Assembly: GCF_017357225.1 (NCBI RefSeq)
Contig: NZ_CP071606.1
Location: 124,001-188,000, forward strand
Length of the DNA stretch: 64,000 nt
Reading direction: 5' to 3'
Source of the DNA: Rhizobium binae
GTDB lineage: Bacteria; Pseudomonadota; Alphaproteobacteria; Rhizobiales; Rhizobiaceae
The notes under the pieces were generated by a model that was not told where the DNA came from, did no database searches, and worked only from the letters and a program-made list of their open reading frames with translations. Positions within the stretch are counted from its first letter, which is position 1. Each line of letters starts with the position of its first letter. The position numbers and the translations under genes were made by a program. Of this stretch, positions 60,918 through 64,000 are shown in pieces.

Positions 60918-61940
60918 GTGAGAGGCATCACCGCTTTCAGCGCGGTCGCGGCTTTGTGGCTGGCGAGCACCGGCACCGGCACGGCTGCCCCGTCGCTCAC
61001 CGTTTTGTGCGGTGTGGACGAGATGTGGTGCGCCGCGATGAAGGCGGCCTATGAGGCAAAGACCGGGCACAAAATCTCGGTAACCCGCAAGAGCACCGGC
61101 GATATCCTCAATCAGATCCGCGCGGAAAAAGCTGCGCCGACCGTCGATGTCTGGTGGGGCGGCACGGGCGACACCCATCTGCAGGCCGGCTCTGAAAATC
61201 TTCTCGAAGCCTACCAGCCGGCCCATGAGCGCGACATGCTGCCCTGGGCGCAGAATTTTTTCGCGATGTCCGGCGGCCGCTCGGCGGGCATCTATGCCGG
61301 GGCGCTCGGCTTTGCCTACAATGCCGATCTGCTGCGCGAGCTGAAGTTGCCGGCGCCGACTTGCTGGAAGGACCTGACGGATACCGCCTATCGCGGCCGC
61401 ATCCAGAGCGGCAATCCGAATTCGTCCGGCACCGCCTTCACCACGCTTGCGACGCTGGTGCAGCTCTTCGGCGAGGATGAGGCGTTCCGTTATCTCGCCG
61501 CGCTCGACCGCAATATCGAGCACTACACCCCTTCCGGAGCTGCGCCTATCAAGGCGGCGGCGCGGGGAGAAACCCTTATCGGTATTTCCTTCATGCATGA
61601 CGCCGTCACGCAGAAGCAAGCGGGCTTTCCGCTTGTGATCGTCGCACCCTGCGAAGGCACCGGCTACGAGATCGGCGCCGTGAGCATCGTCAAAGGTGCG
61701 AAGAACATCGAGGAAGCAAAGCGCTTCGTCGATTTCGCGCTGAGCCCGGAAGGGCAGGGGACCGGAGCGGCGTCCGGCCAGAACCAGGTGCCATCCAACG
61801 CGAAATCCGCCCTGCCGCTCGCAGCACCTGACATTTCGATGATCAAGATGGTGGACTATGACTTCGCCACCTTCGGCTCACCGGAAGAACGAAGTCGACT
61901 GCTCCGCAGATTCGATGCGGAAATCGCCGTGACGAACTGA
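60918..61940 (+). CDS. ABC substrate-binding protein, iron(III)/AfuA type, first copy
   Basis: 340 aa from a GTG with GGGAGG at 60907-60912 (signal peptide RGITAFSAVAALWLASTG). Family 1 iron-type solute-binding fold: VDVWWGGTGDTHLQAG, SGNPNSSGTAFTTLATLVQ, EGTGYEIGAVSIVKGAKNIE. Related to FbpA/AfuA proteins, which also bind phosphorylated compounds, so iron is only one option. Upstream direct repeats suggest control by the divergent kinase/regulator. Confidence 0.87.
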   Translation: MRGITAFSAVAALWLASTGTGTAAPSLTVLCGVDEMWCAAMKAAYEAKTGHKISVTRKSTGDILNQIRAEKAAPTVDVWWGGTGDTHLQAGSENLLEAYQPAHERDMLPWAQNFFAMSGGRSAGIYAGALGFAYNADLLRELKLPAPTCWKDLTDTAYRGRIQSGNPNSSGTAFTTLATLVQLFGEDEAFRYLAALDRNIEHYTPSGAAPIKAAARGETLIGISFMHDAVTQKQAGFPLVIVAPCEGTGYEIGAVSIVKGAKNIEEAKRFVDFALSPEGQGTGAASGQNQVPSNAKSALPLAAPDISMIKMVDYDFATFGSPEERSRLLRRFDAEIAVTN

Positions 61941-62060
61941 TCGAGCCCTTTAGACAAACAGCAATCCGAAATCGTGAACGCGCCGCCGCGGGCAGGCCGA
62001 AGGCCCTGCTGTGTCTTGTTCATGCGAATAATCAAACCCAGGCAACAGGAGGATGCCCGC

Positions 62061-63089
62061 ATGAAAATCAACACCCTTTCCCTCATGCTCTTCGCCGGCA
62101 CGGCGCTCGGGGCGCTGCCGGCGCAGGCAGCCGGCGAACTCAACCTCATCTGCTCGGCCGATGTCGTCATCTGCGAGCAGATGAAGGGTGATTTCGAGAA
62201 GGCGCATAACGACATCAAGGTGAACATGGTTCGCCTCTCGTCCGGCGAAACCTATGCCAAGGTGCGCGCCGAGGCCCGCAACCCGAAGACCGACATCTGG
62301 TGGGCCGGCACGGGCGACCCCCATCTTCAGGCCGCGGCGGAAAATCTGACGCTGGAATATAAGTCGCCGAAGCTCGATGAGCTCAACGACTGGGCGAAGA
62401 AACAGGCTGAAAGCTCCGGCTACAAGACGGTTGGCGTCTACGCCGGCGCGCTCGGCTGGGGCTACAATACGGAAATCTTCAAAACCAAGGGCTATAAGGA
62501 GCCGGTCTGCTGGGCAGACCTTCTGGCGCCGGAATTGAAGGGCGAAATTCAGATCGCCAACCCAAATTCTTCCGGCACCGCCTATACGGCGCTCGCCTCT
62601 CTCGTGCAGATCATGGGTGAGGACCAGGCCTTCGACTACCTGAAGAAGCTGAACGGCAACATCTCGCAATATACCAAGTCCGGCTCGGCGCCCGTCAAGG
62701 CGGCTGCACGCGGCGAGACGGCGCTCGGTATCGTCTTCGTGCACGACGCGGTGGCGCAGACGGCGGAAGGCTTCCCGGTCAAGTCGATCACGCCTTGCGA
62801 AGGCACCGGCTACGAGATCGGTTCGATGTCGATCATCAAGGGCGCGCGCAACCTCGACAATGCGAAGATCTGGTACGACTGGGCGCTGACGGCGGAAGTC
62901 CAGTCCCGCATGAAGGATGCCAAATCCTTCCAGCTGCCTTCCAACAAGAGCGCGACCATTCCGAAGGAGGCGCCGCGCTTCGAGGACATCAAGCTGATCG
63001 ATTACGACTTCAAAACCTATGGCGACCCGGCAAAGCGCAAGGCTCTGCTGGAACGCTGGGATCGCGAAATCGGCGCCGCCGCCAACTGA
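62061..63089 (+). CDS. ABC substrate-binding protein, iron(III)/AfuA type, second copy
   Basis: 342 aa, signal peptide LSLMLFAGTALGALPAQA, with the same fold and motifs as the first copy (DIWWAGTGDPHLQAAAEN, ANPNSSGTAYTALASLVQIM, CEGTGYEIGSMSIIKGARNL). The two are tandem paralogues. AGGAGG precedes the ATG at 62061. Confidence 0.9.
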   Translation: MKINTLSLMLFAGTALGALPAQAAGELNLICSADVVICEQMKGDFEKAHNDIKVNMVRLSSGETYAKVRAEARNPKTDIWWAGTGDPHLQAAAENLTLEYKSPKLDELNDWAKKQAESSGYKTVGVYAGALGWGYNTEIFKTKGYKEPVCWADLLAPELKGEIQIANPNSSGTAYTALASLVQIMGEDQAFDYLKKLNGNISQYTKSGSAPVKAAARGETALGIVFVHDAVAQTAEGFPVKSITPCEGTGYEIGSMSIIKGARNLDNAKIWYDWALTAEVQSRMKDAKSFQLPSNKSATIPKEAPRFEDIKLIDYDFKTYGDPAKRKALLERWDREIGAAAN

Positions 63090-63099
63090 TGTCCTGACC

Positions 63100-63127
63100 G
63101 GCGGCGTCTGCCTCAACGGGCGCCGCC
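63100..63127 (+). terminator. Intercistronic hairpin after the binding protein
   Basis: GGCGGCG at 63100-63106 pairs with CGCCGCC at 63121-63127. It lies between the second binding protein and the permease. Such hairpins often protect binding-protein mRNA and reduce transcription into the permease. No T-run follows. Confidence 0.5.
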
Positions 63128-63158
63128 TTCCAAAACTCAAAAGACAGCGAGGTCAGCC

Positions 63159-64000
63159 ATGAGACATGGCAATCGCAGGCTGGACGTGGTCCTGATCCTG
63201 GGCGCGGTCGCATTGACCCTGTTGCCCTGGTATCGGATCGAGGGCGGCCTCTTCGGGCTCGGTTGGCTGGCCGGTTTCCCTATTTCTCCGGAGGCCGCCC
63301 CCGGCCTCGTGCAGATATTCGCCCATGGCCGGCTATGGCTTGCCGCTGCGCTCGTGCTCCTTCTCCTGGCGGTCGCGGCTCGCGGCATGGCGGACCCGAT
63401 GCGACGCGGCGCCGTGCTGGCCTGGACCGGCGCGATCGGCGTTCTCTTCCTCTCGCTCCAAGGCCTCGCCATCGGCTTTTCCGGCTGGAACTGGACGGTG
63501 AGCGACACGCTTTTCGGCCCGCTCTCGAACGGCCAGCCCGCCATGGGGGCGGGGGCAGTGCTCTCTTCCATCACCTTCGTGCTGCTCTTCGCCTTCGGCC
63601 TTGCCGAGCGCGGCGTGATGAAGGGCGATGCGTTCGTCGTCAGCGCAATCGCGCTGCTGGTCTTCCTCGTCGCCGTCTTCGTCTTCTACCCGATCGGCAG
63701 CATGTTCGTCGGATCGGTGCAGGATTTCGACGGCTCGTTCAATGCGGATAACTTCATCCGCAACATTCAGGATCCGAGCATCTGGAGCCTCAACTGTGTG
63801 ATCGGCGCCGGCCGCTGCGGCGTCGCCTGGCGCACGCTGTGGCTGGCCATCATGACTGGCCTCGGCTCGACCCTGCTCGGCCTTGCCTTCGCGCTCGTCG
63901 CCACCCGCACCCGCTTTCCCTTCAAGAAGGGCCTGCGGCTGCTGACGATCCTGCCGATTATCACGCCGCCCTTCGTCATCGGTCTGGCGCTGACGCTGCT
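63159..64000 (+). CDS. ABC transporter permease, iron-type (FbpB/AfuB), cut by window end
   Basis: At least 280 aa are in the window from MRHGNRRLDVVLILGAV. Many hydrophobic spans are present, including a lead of about six before the permease domain proper, which opens VAWRTLWLAIMTGLGSTLLG. These fused double permeases (about 700 aa) serve AfuA/FbpA systems. The ATG at 63159 is preceded by GAGGTC. The C-terminus is beyond 64000. Confidence 0.87.
   Translation, partial: MRHGNRRLDVVLILGAVALTLLPWYRIEGGLFGLGWLAGFPISPEAAPGLVQIFAHGRLWLAAALVLLLLAVAARGMADPMRRGAVLAWTGAIGVLFLSLQGLAIGFSGWNWTVSDTLFGPLSNGQPAMGAGAVLSSITFVLLFAFGLAERGVMKGDAFVVSAIALLVFLVAVFVFYPIGSMFVGSVQDFDGSFNADNFIRNIQDPSIWSLNCVIGAGRCGVAWRTLWLAIMTGLGSTLLGLAFALVATRTRFPFKKGLRLLTILPIITPPFVIGLALTL

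Overview
The window reads as alphaproteobacterial DNA, most likely Rhizobiaceae (Rhizobium/Agrobacterium/Shinella-like). The signs are GC-rich genes packed with a few bases of overlap, tripartite TctABC and several ABC uptake systems, an NrsF-controlled ECF sigma factor, an OpgC-like protein, a DnaE2 remnant, and IS3(IS407-type) and IS66 elements. No rRNA, tRNA, CRISPR, replication or conjugation genes were seen. The mix of catabolic, redox and transport genes with insertion sequences suits an accessory replicon or a flexible chromosome region, but this is inference.

Region 1 (1-13.6 kb) holds small redox and detoxification modules, each beside its own regulator: aldo/keto reductase + TetR; SDR + AraC; quinone oxidoreductase + TetR; LysR + (AhpD-like, alpha/beta hydrolase, NTF2-like, SDR); FMN reductase + HxlR; and an operon of DUF417 protein, alpha/beta hydrolase, molybdopterin oxidoreductase and FAD reductase. 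Several control regions contain clear inverted repeats. A 0.6-kb geneless stretch with inverted copies of a short motif and an intact IS3-family element (4-bp target duplication) follow.

Region 2 (16-42 kb) is the most interesting part. An ECF sigma factor (40.0 kb) is followed by two tandem NrsF-type membrane anti-sigma factors. Seven intergenic sites match GTAAC-N17-CG(A/T)A, the same architecture as the SigF/NrsF promoter I recall from Caulobacter. They lie in front of the sigma gene itself, an unknown gene (17.7 kb), a YHS/DsbD/DsbA/DUF1684 thiol-redox operon, a TPR/membrane-protein operon, a divergent seven-gene membrane redox operon (SDR, small membrane proteins, a ferric-reductase-like/Rieske fusion, a CxxxC-CxxxC protein, a CopD/HemJ-like protein), a DUF1223 thiol protein and a secreted hydrolase. 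An IS66 element has landed exactly between the Shine-Dalgarno and the start codon of that hydrolase. The locus looks like a local envelope-stress or metal/oxidant regulon with a largely undescribed membrane electron-transfer module.

Region 3 (36.5-39.9 kb) is a TetR-flanked peroxiredoxin/SDR/monooxygenase/GST operon. Region 4 (42.3-55.3 kb) is a catabolic island: 2-hydroxyacid oxidase, TctABC, two related ABC substrate-binding proteins, ATPase and permease, amidohydrolase, SMP-30 lactonase, D-2-hydroxyacid dehydrogenase and RraA-type aldolase. An IclR regulator is present, and its probable operator recurs at both binding-protein loci.

Region 5 (55.3-57.8 kb) is decayed: a LysR C-terminus joined to a DnaE2 C-terminus, then frameshifted 2'-5' RNA ligase-like and Nudix genes. 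Region 6 (57.9-64 kb) is a histidine kinase/OmpR-type regulator pair divergent from an iron-type ABC transporter with two tandem binding proteins; it runs off the window. Five genes carry one-base frameshifts, four of them in or fitting homopolymer tracts, so assembly error must be excluded before calling them pseudogenes.
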